From an uncultured Alphaproteobacteria bacterium (GTDB lineage: Bacteria > Pseudomonadota > Alphaproteobacteria > Rhizobiales > Pleomorphomonadaceae), in assembly GCA_937900425.1 (NCBI GenBank), contig CALCDT010000309.1:1-33652 (forward strand): a stretch of 33,652 nucleotides of DNA, read 5' to 3'. The number at the start of each line of letters is the position of its first letter. Within the stretch, counting starts at the first letter, position 1. Both the position numbers and the translations under genes were made by a program. Below are positions 15,930 through 24,839 of this stretch, piece after piece. The notes below the pieces were generated by a model, which was not told where the DNA came from, ran no database searches, and was given only the letters and a program-made list of their open reading frames with translations.

Positions 15930-16288
15930 ACCGGATCGTCAACATCCTCCTCGTCTGCCTGATGGGGCTCGCCGCGGCCGCCGTCTACGACATGAAATAC
16001 GAGGCCGAGGCCGCGGCCGAGCGGGTCGCCCGACTCGAGCGCCAGGTCGCGGCCGAGCACGAGCGCATCAGCCTGCTCAAGGCGAGCTGGAGCGCGCTGT
16101 CGCAGCCCCGGCGCATGGAGGAACTCGTCGCCCGCCACGTCGAAGAGCTCGGTCTCGGGCCGATGGCCATCACCCAGCTCGGCACGCTCGCCGAGATCCC
16201 GCAGAAGCCGCAGCTGATGGGGCCGCACCTGCCCGGCGCCGACGCCATCGTCACCGGCGCCCTGCCCAAACCCCGCAAGACGAATTGA
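15926..16288 (+). CDS. ftsL: Cell division protein FtsL
   Basis: A 120-residue bitopic protein of the divisome which, with FtsQ and FtsB, links the cytoplasmic ring to septal synthesis. The sequence is weakly conserved, so the call rests on position between rsmH and ftsI and on architecture: a very short cytoplasmic end, one membrane helix (about 3-20) and a periplasmic coiled coil (about 24-55, rich in Glu and Arg heptads). A WSALSQPRRMEELVARHV segment follows, the common FtsL landmark. Overlaps of 4 bases at both ends indicate coupled translation. Confidence 0.9.
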   Translation: MNRIVNILLVCLMGLAAAAVYDMKYEAEAAAERVARLERQVAAEHERISLLKASWSALSQPRRMEELVARHVEELGLGPMAITQLGTLAEIPQKPQLMGPHLPGADAIVTGALPKPRKTN

Positions 16289-18003
16289 GCGACATGATCG
16301 GCAAGCTCCTCCCGGCCCCTCTCCGCACCGCTCTCCACCGTCCGCGCCACCGGCGCGCGAGCGGCCAGACCGAGCGCACCCGCTCGCGGGTGATGATCGC
16401 CATGGCGGGTTTCGTCCTCGTCTACGGCGCCATCGGCGGCCGTCTGGTCCAACTCGGACTCGAGGACGAGCCGAAGCCCGCTTCCTTCCCCGGCCACACC
16501 GCGGCGGCCCGGCCCGACCTGATCGACCGCAACGGCGAGATCCTCGCCACCGACATCAAGACCGCCTCGCTGTTCGCCGAGCCGCGCCGGGTGATCGATC
16601 CCGACGAGGCCTCCGAGAAGCTCGCCAGCGTCTTTCCCGAACTCGGCGACGAGAAGACGCGCACCCGGCTCGCCTCCGATTCCGGCTTCCAGTGGCTGAA
16701 GCGCGAGCTGACGCCGGAGCAGAAGGAGAAGGTGTTCAATCTCGGCGTGCCCGGGCTCTACTTCCGCACCGAGAACCGGCGCTTCTATCCGGCCGGCCGC
16801 GGCGCAGCCTACGTCACCGGCCACGTCAACATCGACAACGCCGGCATCGCCGGCATCGAGAAGTATCTCGACGACCAGTGGCTCGGCGACCTTCACGCCC
16901 TCGGCTTCGCCTCGACGCCGAACCTCGAACCGATCCGCCTCGCCCTCGACGCCCGGGTCCAGAACGTCGTCCACAGCGAGATCACGGCGGCGATGGAGCG
17001 TTACCAGGCGATCGGGGCCGTCGGCATCGTCATGCACGCGCGCACCGGCGAGATCGTCGCCATGACCTCGGTGCCGGACTACGACCCGAACAATCCGGCC
17101 GAGGCTCTCGACCCGGACAAGCTCAACCGCGCCTCGGCGGCGGTCTACGAGATGGGTTCGACCTTCAAGCTGTTCACGACGGCGATGGCGCTCGATTCCG
17201 GCAAGGTGAAGATGACCGACATCTTCGACGCCAGCCGGCCGATCCGGGTCGGCGGGTTCACCATCAACGACTTCCACGGCAAGCACCGGGCGCTGACCGT
17301 GCCGGAGATCTTCATCTACTCGTCGAACATCGGCACGGCACACGAGGCGCTGAAAGTCGGCATCAAGGGCCAGCAGGACTTCCTGAGGAAGATCGGCCTC
17401 ATGGACAAGGTGCCGACCGAACTGCCGGAGGTGGCGGCGCCGATGCTGCCGCGGCGCTGGGCCGAGATCACCGGCATCACCGTCTCCTTCGGCCACGGCA
17501 TCTCGGTGTCGCCGCTCGCCACCGCCGTCGCCGCCGCCTCGATCATGAACGGCGGCTACCTGATCCCGCCGACCTTCTTCCCGCGCAGCGAGAACGAGGC
17601 GATGGCGCTGGCCAAGCGGGTCGTCTCGGAGAAGACGTCCCAGGAGATGCGCTACCTGATGCGGCTCAACGTCACCGCGCCCGGCGGGTCGGGAAAACGG
17701 GCGGAGGTGCCCGGCTACTTCGTCGGCGGCAAGACGGGCACGGCCGAGAAGGTCGTGGCGGGGCGCTATTCCTCGAACAAGCGCCGCAACGCCTTCATCG
17801 CCGCCTTCCCGATCGACGATCCGGAATACATCGTCCTCGTCGTGATCGACGAGCCCGGACCGGAAAAGCCGGGCCTGCCGGCGACGGCGGGCATGAACGC
17901 TGCGCCGACCGTCGGCGCCATCATCCGCCGCGCCGCGCCGATGCTCGGCGTGATGCCGCGGCTCGACGCCGACGTCGACCGCGTGATGGCGGTGAACTAC
18001 TGA
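16285..18003 (+). CDS. ftsI: Septal peptidoglycan transpeptidase (PBP3)
   Basis: Class B penicillin-binding protein that cross-links septal peptidoglycan with FtsW. The protein has 572 residues. A cytoplasmic tail precedes one membrane helix (about 35-55), then the pedestal domain with RPDLIDRNGEILATD (76-90). The transpeptidase domain has SxxK as S292-T-F-K295, SSN at 346-348 and KTG at 483-485. A TTG at 16285 overlaps the ftsL stop in TTGA, matching the cluster's style; ATG 16294 (three codons later) is the alternative. An 81-base gap with no gene separates it from murE-murF. Confidence 0.96.
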   Translation: MSDMIGKLLPAPLRTALHRPRHRRASGQTERTRSRVMIAMAGFVLVYGAIGGRLVQLGLEDEPKPASFPGHTAAARPDLIDRNGEILATDIKTASLFAEPRRVIDPDEASEKLASVFPELGDEKTRTRLASDSGFQWLKRELTPEQKEKVFNLGVPGLYFRTENRRFYPAGRGAAYVTGHVNIDNAGIAGIEKYLDDQWLGDLHALGFASTPNLEPIRLALDARVQNVVHSEITAAMERYQAIGAVGIVMHARTGEIVAMTSVPDYDPNNPAEALDPDKLNRASAAVYEMGSTFKLFTTAMALDSGKVKMTDIFDASRPIRVGGFTINDFHGKHRALTVPEIFIYSSNIGTAHEALKVGIKGQQDFLRKIGLMDKVPTELPEVAAPMLPRRWAEITGITVSFGHGISVSPLATAVAAASIMNGGYLIPPTFFPRSENEAMALAKRVVSEKTSQEMRYLMRLNVTAPGGSGKRAEVPGYFVGGKTGTAEKVVAGRYSSNKRRNAFIAAFPIDDPEYIVLVVIDEPGPEKPGLPATAGMNAAPTVGAIIRRAAPMLGVMPRLDADVDRVMAVNY

Positions 18004-18090
18004 TGGCGGGCGCGGGCCGCGCGACCCGATTTCGGCCGGAATGGCGGGGCAGCGTGCGCCGCCCGTCCGACCGCTGAAGGATCCATGCCG

Positions 18091-21000
18091 ATGAACCTCA
18101 CCGAACTCGCCCCGGACATCCTGACGTCCAGCGTCGACGTGCGACGGCTCGCGATCAGCGGCGTCACCGCCGACAGCCGCGAGGTCCGGCCGGGAACGCT
18201 GTTCGCGGCGCTGCCGGGGACGAAGGTGCGCGGCGCCGCCTATATTCCCGACGCGGTGCGCGCCGGGGCGGCGGCGGTGCTGGTCGGCGAGGACGAGGAT
18301 CTTCCCGGCGACGTCGGCGTGCCGGTGCTGCGCGATGCCGATCCCCAGCGCCGCTTCGCCCGCCTCGTCGCCCGCTTCTACGGACCGCAGCCCGCCACCG
18401 TCGTCGCCGTCACCGGCACCAACGGCAAGACCTCGGTCGCCTCCTTCGTGCGCCAGATCTGGCAGGCCTCGGGCCGCGATTCGGCGAGCATCGGAACCGT
18501 CGGCGTCGTCGCCATGGGCGAAGCGCGCTACGGCAACATGACGACGCCCGATCCGGTGACGCTGCACCGCACCCTCGCCGAACTGAAGGCCGACGGCATC
18601 GAGCACGTCGCCCTCGAGGCGTCGAGCCACGGCCTCGTCCAGCGCCGGCTCGACGGGTTGAGGCTCGTCGCCGGCGGCTTCACCAACGTCACCCGCGACC
18701 ATCTCGACTATCACGGCACCTTCGAGGCCTATGTCGCCGCCAAGATGCGCCTGTTCGAGACCGTGATGGAGGAAGGCGCCGCCGCGATCATCAATCTCGA
18801 CGACCGCCATGGCGAGGCCTTCGCGGCCGCGGCCCGCATCAACGGCCTCGACGTGCGCACCGTCGGGCGCAAGGGCAAGGCGATCCGTCTCGTCGAGGTC
18901 GAGCGCGACGGCTTCTCACAGATCGTCACCGTCGACTTCGGCAAGGGCCCGGTCTCCCAGCGCCTTCCGCTCACCGGCGACTTCCAGACCTCCAACGCCC
19001 TCGTCGCCGTCGGCCTCGCCGCCACTTCCGGCCTTTCGCTGGCCGACGCCTTCGAGGCGATCGGGGGGCTGCAGGGCGCGCCGGGCCGGCTCGAGCGCGT
19101 GGCGCGGACCGAGGAGGGGGCGCCGATCTTTGTCGACTACGCCCACACCCCCGACGCGCTGGAAACCGCGCTCACGACGCTGCGGCCCTACGTCAAGAAG
19201 CGCCTCGTCGTCGTCTTCGGCGCCGGCGGTGACCGCGACCGCGGCAAGCGGCCGCTGATGGGCGAGGCCGCCGCGCGGCTCGCCGACGTCGCCATTGTCA
19301 CCGACGACAATCCGCGCTCCGAGGAGCCGGCGGCGATCCGGGCCGAGATCCTCGCCGGCTGCCCCGGCGCGATCGAGATCGGCGACCGCGCCGAGGCGAT
19401 CGCCGCCGCGGTGCGCGATCTCCACCACGGCGACGTGCTGCTCGTCGCCGGCAAGGGCCACGAGACCGGCCAGACGGTGGGCTCGCGCGTGCTGCCCTTC
19501 TCCGACCATGACGCGGTGCGCGCGGCGCTGGCCGGCGCCACCCGTCCGGAGCCGTCCTCCGCCCGGGCAGGGACGCCGGCGCCGTCCGGTGTCATCGACG
19601 TCCCCGCCATCCCGGAGACCGCCGCCGATACGCCCGCCGCGCAAGAGGCCGAGGCCTTGCGGCCGGTCGACGCCACGCCGCCGCTCTGGACCGGCGCCGC
19701 CTTCGTCGCCGCCCTCGGCGGGCGGGTCGAGGGCACGGTTCCCGACCGGATCGAGGGCATTTCCATCGACAGCCGCTCGATCGGCGAGGGCGAGGCCTTC
19801 TTCGCGATCCGCGGCGACCGCTTCGACGGTCACGACTTCGTCGCCGACGTGCTGGCGAACGGGGCCGGCGTCGCCGTGGTCGACGAGGAGGCGCGCGCCG
19901 CCCACGCCGACTGGACCGGGCCGCTCGTCGTCGTCGAGGACGTGCTGAAGGGTCTCGAACGTCTCGCCGCCGCGGCGCGGGCGCGCTCGAAGGCGAAGAT
20001 CGTCGCCGTGACCGGCAGTGTCGGCAAGACCTCGACCAAGGAGGCCCTGCGCCGCGTTCTCGGGGCGAGCGGGACCGTCCACGCCTCGCTCGCCTCGTTC
20101 AACAACCACTGGGGCGTGCCGCTGACGCTCGCCCGCCTGCCCGAGACCGACGACTTCGGCGTCTTCGAGATCGGCATGAACCACGCCGGCGAGATCACGC
20201 CGCTGACGAAACTGGTGCGCCCGCACGTTGCGATCGTGACCACGGTCGCCCGGGTGCATCTGGAGCATTTCAGCGGCATAGAGGCGATCGCCGACGCCAA
20301 GGCGGAAATCTTCCTCGGCCTCGAGCCCGGCGGCGTCGCGGTGATCAACGGCGACATCGGCGAGTTCGAGCGGCTGCGGCGGGCGGCGAATGCGGCCGGC
20401 GCCAGGATCGTCGTCTTCGGCAACGGCGAGAGCGCCCACGCCCGGCTGGTGAAATGCGCGCTGGCGGAGACGTCCTCCTGCGTCACCGCGGAGATCCTCG
20501 GCGAGACCATGAGCTACCGGATCGGGGCGCCGGGCCTCCATCTCGTCGAGAACAGCCTCGCCGTGCTCGCGACCGCAAAGCTGGTCGAGGCCGATCTCGC
20601 GCTCGCCGGACTCGCCTTCCAGGACCTCTCCCAGCCCAAGGGCCGCGGCCGGCGTCACCGGCTGGCGGTGCGGGACGGTTTCGCGACCCTGATCGACGAG
20701 AGCTACAACGCCAATCCGGAATCGATGCGCGCGGCGATCCGCCTGCTGAAGCTCTCCACCCCCGGCCCCGGCGGGCGCCGGATCGCCGTGGTCGGCGACA
20801 TGCTGGAACTCGGGCGCGACGCGCGCAGGCTCCACGCCCGCGTCGCCCGCATGGCCGCCAACAACGGCGTCGACGTCGTCCACAGCGCCGGCTCGCTGAC
20901 CGCGACGCTGCACGAGGCGCTGCCGGACGCGCTCAAGGGCCATCACGAGGCGGACGCGGCCAGCCTGACGCCGAAGGTGCTGTCGGCGCTGCGTCCGGGC

Positions 21001-21096
21001 GACGTCGTCATGGTCAAGGGCTCCTTCGGCAGCAGGATGACCAAGGTGGTCGAGGCGCTGCTGGAGCGTTACGGCGCCGACGAGGACAAGGACTGA
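18091..21096 (+). CDS. Fused MurE-MurF ligase (bifunctional)
   Basis: One uninterrupted frame of 1001 residues encodes two successive Mur ligases. The MurE part (about 1-481) adds meso-diaminopimelate to UDP-MurNAc-Ala-Glu. It has the ATP loop GTNGKT (109-114), the Lys expected to be carbamylated (K218), and DNPR (406-409), which marks diaminopimelate rather than lysine specificity. A Pro/Ala-rich linker follows at about 482-530 (bases about 19534-19680). The MurF part (about 531-1001) adds D-Ala-D-Ala and has GSVGKT (642-647), EIGMNHAGEI and DESYNANP (869-876). Both halves look full length and active. ATG 18091 is preferred over 18085 because GAAGGA ends 9 bases before it. Such fusions are known in Bordetella; in most relatives the two genes are separate. 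Confidence 0.96.
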   Translation: MNLTELAPDILTSSVDVRRLAISGVTADSREVRPGTLFAALPGTKVRGAAYIPDAVRAGAAAVLVGEDEDLPGDVGVPVLRDADPQRRFARLVARFYGPQPATVVAVTGTNGKTSVASFVRQIWQASGRDSASIGTVGVVAMGEARYGNMTTPDPVTLHRTLAELKADGIEHVALEASSHGLVQRRLDGLRLVAGGFTNVTRDHLDYHGTFEAYVAAKMRLFETVMEEGAAAIINLDDRHGEAFAAAARINGLDVRTVGRKGKAIRLVEVERDGFSQIVTVDFGKGPVSQRLPLTGDFQTSNALVAVGLAATSGLSLADAFEAIGGLQGAPGRLERVARTEEGAPIFVDYAHTPDALETALTTLRPYVKKRLVVVFGAGGDRDRGKRPLMGEAAARLADVAIVTDDNPRSEEPAAIRAEILAGCPGAIEIGDRAEAIAAAVRDLHHGDVLLVAGKGHETGQTVGSRVLPFSDHDAVRAALAGATRPEPSSARAGTPAPSGVIDVPAIPETAADTPAAQEAEALRPVDATPPLWTGAAFVAALGGRVEGTVPDRIEGISIDSRSIGEGEAFFAIRGDRFDGHDFVADVLANGAGVAVVDEEARAAHADWTGPLVVVEDVLKGLERLAAAARARSKAKIVAVTGSVGKTSTKEALRRVLGASGTVHASLASFNNHWGVPLTLARLPETDDFGVFEIGMNHAGEITPLTKLVRPHVAIVTTVARVHLEHFSGIEAIADAKAEIFLGLEPGGVAVINGDIGEFERLRRAANAAGARIVVFGNGESAHARLVKCALAETSSCVTAEILGETMSYRIGAPGLHLVENSLAVLATAKLVEADLALAGLAFQDLSQPKGRGRRHRLAVRDGFATLIDESYNANPESMRAAIRLLKLSTPGPGGRRIAVVGDMLELGRDARRLHARVARMAANNGVDVVHSAGSLTATLHEALPDALKGHHEADAASLTPKVLSALRPGDVVMVKGSFGSRMTKVVEALLERYGADEDKD

Positions 21097-21176
21097 GGAT
21101 CTGCGCCCGGGCGGCCGCGGGGGCCGGGCGGGCGACACCCTCCATCGCCGGAAACGGCAGTCAGGAACAAGACAAG

Positions 21177-22259
21177 ATGCTCGTCTATCTGGCCGAACTC
21201 GCAGGACAACTGTCGGTCCTCAACGTGTTCCGCTACATCACCTTCCGGACCGGGGCGGCCGTGATGACCGCGCTGCTCTTCGTCTTCCTGTTCGGACCCG
21301 CCATCATCGCCTCCCTGCGCATCCGCCAGGGCAAGGGCCAGCCGATCCGCGCCGACGGCCCGCAGTCGCACCTGCTCAAGGCCGGCACCCCGACCATGGG
21401 CGGACTGATGATCCTGTCCGGCCTGATGGTCTCGATCCTGCTCTGGGCCGATCTGCGCAGCCCCCACGTCTGGGCGGTGATCTTCGTCACCCTGGCCTTC
21501 GGGGCGATCGGATTCTACGACGATTATCTCAAGGTCACCAAGCAGTCGCACAAGGGCTTCTCCGGCCGGGCCCGGCTCGGCATCGAATTCGTCGTCGCCG
21601 GCATCGCCTGCCTCGTGCTGGTGATGCTCGGCGAGAAGCCGTTGTCGTCGTCGCTGGCCTTCCCCTTCTTCAAGGACCTGCTGCTCGACCTCTCCTGGTT
21701 CTTCATCCCCTTCGGCGCCTTCGTCATCGTCTCGGCGGGCAACGCGGTGAACCTCACCGACGGGCTCGACGGCCTCGCCATCGTGCCGATGATGATCGCC
21801 TCGGCGAGCTTCGGCCTCATCGCCTATCTCGCCGGCAACAAGGTCTTCGCCGACTACCTGCAGATCCACTACGTCGTCGGCTCGGGCGAACTCGCGGTGA
21901 TCTGCGGGGCGATGCTCGGCGCCGGCCTCGGCTTCCTGTGGTTCAACGCCCCGCCGGCGGCGATCTTCATGGGCGACACCGGTTCGCTCGCCCTCGGCGG
22001 CATGCTCGGCGCGGTCGCGGTCGCCACCAAGCACGAGATCGTGCTCGTCATCATCGGCGGCCTGTTCGTGCTCGAGGCGGTCTCGGTGATCCTGCAGGTC
22101 GCCTCCTTCAAGATGACGGGAAAGCGCGTCTTCAAGATGGCGCCGATCCATCATCACTTCGAACATCTCGGCTGGACCGAGGCGCAGGTCGTGATCCGCT
22201 TCTGGATCATCGCCGTCGTCCTCGCCCTGCTGGGCCTTGCGACACTCAAGCTGAGGTGA
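21177..22259 (+). CDS. mraY: Phospho-MurNAc-pentapeptide translocase
   Basis: Transfers phospho-MurNAc-pentapeptide to undecaprenyl phosphate to make lipid I; inner membrane, about ten helices. The protein has 360 residues, the same length as the E. coli enzyme. Catalytic features are DDYLK with D115 and D116, NLTDGLDG (192-199), FMGDTGS with D267 and the cytoplasmic HHHFE (325-329). The start ATG 21177 has AGGAA about 10 bases upstream. An 80-base spacer separates it from murE-murF, one of the larger gaps in the cluster, and murD follows after 7 bases. Confidence 0.97.
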   Translation: MLVYLAELAGQLSVLNVFRYITFRTGAAVMTALLFVFLFGPAIIASLRIRQGKGQPIRADGPQSHLLKAGTPTMGGLMILSGLMVSILLWADLRSPHVWAVIFVTLAFGAIGFYDDYLKVTKQSHKGFSGRARLGIEFVVAGIACLVLVMLGEKPLSSSLAFPFFKDLLLDLSWFFIPFGAFVIVSAGNAVNLTDGLDGLAIVPMMIASASFGLIAYLAGNKVFADYLQIHYVVGSGELAVICGAMLGAGLGFLWFNAPPAAIFMGDTGSLALGGMLGAVAVATKHEIVLVIIGGLFVLEAVSVILQVASFKMTGKRVFKMAPIHHHFEHLGWTEAQVVIRFWIIAVVLALLGLATLKLR

Positions 22260-22266
22260 GGACGAC

Positions 22267-23670
22267 ATGATCGCGATCACCACCTTCGCCGGCCTGCGGG
22301 TCGCCGTCTTCGGTCTCGGCGGCTCGGGCCTCGCCACCGCCCGCGCGCTCCTCGCCGGCGGGGCGATCGTCGTCGCCCACGACGACGATCCCGAAACGGT
22401 GGCGCGGGCCGAAGCGGACGGCGTTCCGACCGCCGACCTTTCCGACGCCGATTTCTCGACCTTCACCGCCCTCGTGCTCGCCCCCGGCGTGCCGCTGACC
22501 CATCCGGCCCCGCACTGGAGCGTCGAGAAGGCGCGGGCGGCGGGCATCGAGGTGATCGGCGACATCGAGCTCTTCGCCCGCGAGCGGCGCAAGATCTCAC
22601 CGGCGAGCCCGTTCATCGCCATCACCGGCACCAACGGCAAGTCGACGACGACGGCGCTGATCGCGCACATGCTGAAGGCCGCCGGGCGCGACGTGCAGCT
22701 CGGCGGCAACATCGGCGTGCCGGTGCTCTCGCTCGACGCGCTGACCCCCGACCGGTTCTACGTGATCGAGTGCTCGTCCTACCAGATCGACCTCGCCCCG
22801 ACGCTCGACCCGACCGTGGGTGTGCTGCTCAACCTGTCCGAGGACCATCTCGACCGCCACGGCACCATGGACAACTACGCCGCGGTCAAGGAGCGCCTCG
22901 TCGCCGGGGCCGAACTCGCCGTCGTCGGCATCGACGACGAATGGTCGGCGGCGATCGCCGACCGGCGTGCCGCCGCGGGGAGGGCGCTCAAGCGCATCTC
23001 GACGCGCAATTCCGTCAAGGAAGGGATCTGGGCGGTCGGCCAGCGGGTGGTGGAGCCGCTCGGCCTCGCCCAGACGGTGATCGTCGACCTGTCCCATCAT
23101 CCGGTGCTGCGCGGCGTCCACAACGCCCAGAACGTCGCGGCGGCGGTGGCCTCGACTCGGGGCGTCGGCCTCGGCCTCGACGAGGTCCGCTCCGGCATCA
23201 TGTCCTTCCCCGGCCTCGCCCACCGGATGGAGCCGGTCGGGCGGATCGGGCAGGTCACCATCGTCAACGATTCCAAGGCGACCAACACCGACGCCGCGGC
23301 GCGGGCGCTGGCGAGCTATCCGCGCATCCACTGGATCCTCGGCGGCAAGCCGAAGACCGGCGGCATCGCGGCGCTGGCGCCCTTCTTCCCGCGGGTCGCC
23401 AAGGCCTATCTCATCGGCGAGGCGGCGGAGGAGTTCGCCCGCACCCTCGAGGGCAAGGTGCCCTACGAGATCCTCGGCACGCTGGAGGCGGCGGTGCCCC
23501 AGGCGATCGAGGAGGCGGCGTCCGATCCGCAGGCGGCCGAGGCGGTCGTGCTGCTGTCGCCGGCCTGCGCCAGCTTCGACCAGTTCCGCAACTTCGAGGT
23601 CCGCGGCGACGCCTTCCGCGCCCTCGCCCTCGCCGTTCCCGGCGTCACCCCCTTTTCGGAGACACGATGA
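22267..23670 (+). CDS. murD: UDP-N-acetylmuramoyl-L-alanine:D-glutamate ligase
   Basis: Adds D-glutamate to UDP-MurNAc-L-Ala; cytoplasmic. The protein has 467 residues. The N-terminal Rossmann-like domain opens with VAVFGLGGSG (12-21), the ATP loop is GTNGKST (121-127), followed by QLGGNIGVP, the ECSSYQI segment and the C-terminal NDSKATN. The start ATG 22267 follows GAGGTGAGGAC. The stop codon overlaps the ftsW start in ATGA. Confidence 0.97.
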   Translation: MIAITTFAGLRVAVFGLGGSGLATARALLAGGAIVVAHDDDPETVARAEADGVPTADLSDADFSTFTALVLAPGVPLTHPAPHWSVEKARAAGIEVIGDIELFARERRKISPASPFIAITGTNGKSTTTALIAHMLKAAGRDVQLGGNIGVPVLSLDALTPDRFYVIECSSYQIDLAPTLDPTVGVLLNLSEDHLDRHGTMDNYAAVKERLVAGAELAVVGIDDEWSAAIADRRAAAGRALKRISTRNSVKEGIWAVGQRVVEPLGLAQTVIVDLSHHPVLRGVHNAQNVAAAVASTRGVGLGLDEVRSGIMSFPGLAHRMEPVGRIGQVTIVNDSKATNTDAAARALASYPRIHWILGGKPKTGGIAALAPFFPRVAKAYLIGEAAEEFARTLEGKVPYEILGTLEAAVPQAIEEAASDPQAAEAVVLLSPACASFDQFRNFEVRGDAFRALALAVPGVTPFSETR

Positions 23671-24830
23671 TGGTGTCGCGAGCGCAGCGCGGTCTCCTGG
23701 CCGACTGGTGGTTCACGGTCGACAAGCTGCTGCTCGCCGCGGCGCTGTCACTGATCTTCATCGGCATCATCCTGTCGCTGGCGGCGAGCCCGCCGGTGGC
23801 CGAGCGCATCGGCATCGCCGACACCTACCACTTCGTCAAGAACCAGGCGGTCTACTGCGTCCCGGCGATCCTGATCCTGGTCGGCGTCTCGTTCATGGAC
23901 CCGAAGACCGTCCGCCGCTTCTCGCTGGTGATGGTCGCGGCCTGCATCGTGCTGCTGGTCGCGACGCTGTTCCTCGGCCCGGAGGTCAAGGGCGCCCGGC
24001 GCTGGATCAGCCTCGCCGGCGTCTCGATCCAGCCGTCGGAATTCGTCAAGCCGGTGTTCGCCGTCGTTTCCGGCTTCCTGTTCGCCGAGGGCATGCGCCG
24101 GCGCGACGTGCCGGGCCGCATCCTGTCGGCGGGCCTGCTCGTCGTCGTCGCGACCCTGCTCGTCCTGCAGCCCGACTTCGGCCAGACCCTGCTGGTCTCG
24201 ATCGTCTGGGCGGCGCTGCTGTTCATGGCCGGCATGAGCTGGCTGTGGATCGGCGGCCTCGCCGGCGCGGCCGTCGTCGGCGTCCTCGCCGCCTACGAAT
24301 TCGCCGACCATGTGCGCTCGCGCATCGACCGCTTCCTCTATCCGGAGCAGGGCGGCGACAACTTCCAGGCCGAGACCGCGATCAACAGCATCGTCGGCGG
24401 CGGCTGGCTCGGGCGCGGGCCGGGGGAGGGCGTCGTCAAGCGCATCCTGCCCGACAGCCACACCGACTACATCTTCGCCGTCGCGGCCGAGGAATACGGC
24501 ATCGTGCTCTGCCTGGCGCTGGTCTCGATCTACGGCTTCGTGGTGCTGCGCGGACTGTCCCACGCCGCCCGCGAGAGCGACGCCTACATCCGCCTCGCCT
24601 CGGCGGGCCTCGTCGTGCTGTTCGGCATCCAGTCCTGCATCAACATGGCGGTGAGCCTGCACATGATGCCGTCGAAGGGCATGACGCTGCCGTTCATCTC
24701 CTACGGCGGTTCGTCGCTGCTGTCGGCGGCGCTGACCATGGGCATGCTGCTGGCGCTGACCCGGCGCCGGGCGGACCAGACCCGCTACGTCGCCCCGGTC
24801 GGCTTCGCGCCGTCGCTGCGTGCGGCCTGA
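23667..24830 (+). CDS. ftsW: Septal peptidoglycan polymerase FtsW
   Basis: SEDS-family glycosyltransferase that polymerises lipid II at the septum with FtsI; ten membrane helices expected. The protein has 387 residues. Family landmarks are KGARRWI (108-114), QPSEFVKP (122-129), LQPDFGQT (167-174), the long periplasmic-loop segment LPDSHTDYIFAVAAEEYG (261-278) and GMTLPFISYGGSS (338-350). Two adjacent ATG codons (23667 and 23670) can start; the first overlaps the murD stop. murG follows after 9 bases with GGAG in the gap. Confidence 0.97.
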   Translation: MMVSRAQRGLLADWWFTVDKLLLAAALSLIFIGIILSLAASPPVAERIGIADTYHFVKNQAVYCVPAILILVGVSFMDPKTVRRFSLVMVAACIVLLVATLFLGPEVKGARRWISLAGVSIQPSEFVKPVFAVVSGFLFAEGMRRRDVPGRILSAGLLVVVATLLVLQPDFGQTLLVSIVWAALLFMAGMSWLWIGGLAGAAVVGVLAAYEFADHVRSRIDRFLYPEQGGDNFQAETAINSIVGGGWLGRGPGEGVVKRILPDSHTDYIFAVAAEEYGIVLCLALVSIYGFVVLRGLSHAARESDAYIRLASAGLVVLFGIQSCINMAVSLHMMPSKGMTLPFISYGGSSLLSAALTMGMLLALTRRRADQTRYVAPVGFAPSLRAA

Positions 24831-24839
24831 GGAGCGAGC

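Noticed and set aside
15985..18810. Minus-strand open frame of 941 codons across ftsL, ftsI and the start of murE
   Set aside because: It mirrors well-recognised plus-strand genes, is rich in Asp/His/Gly/Arg as expected from antisense GC-rich codons, and shows no motifs. Other long antisense frames in the dcw region are the same artefact.
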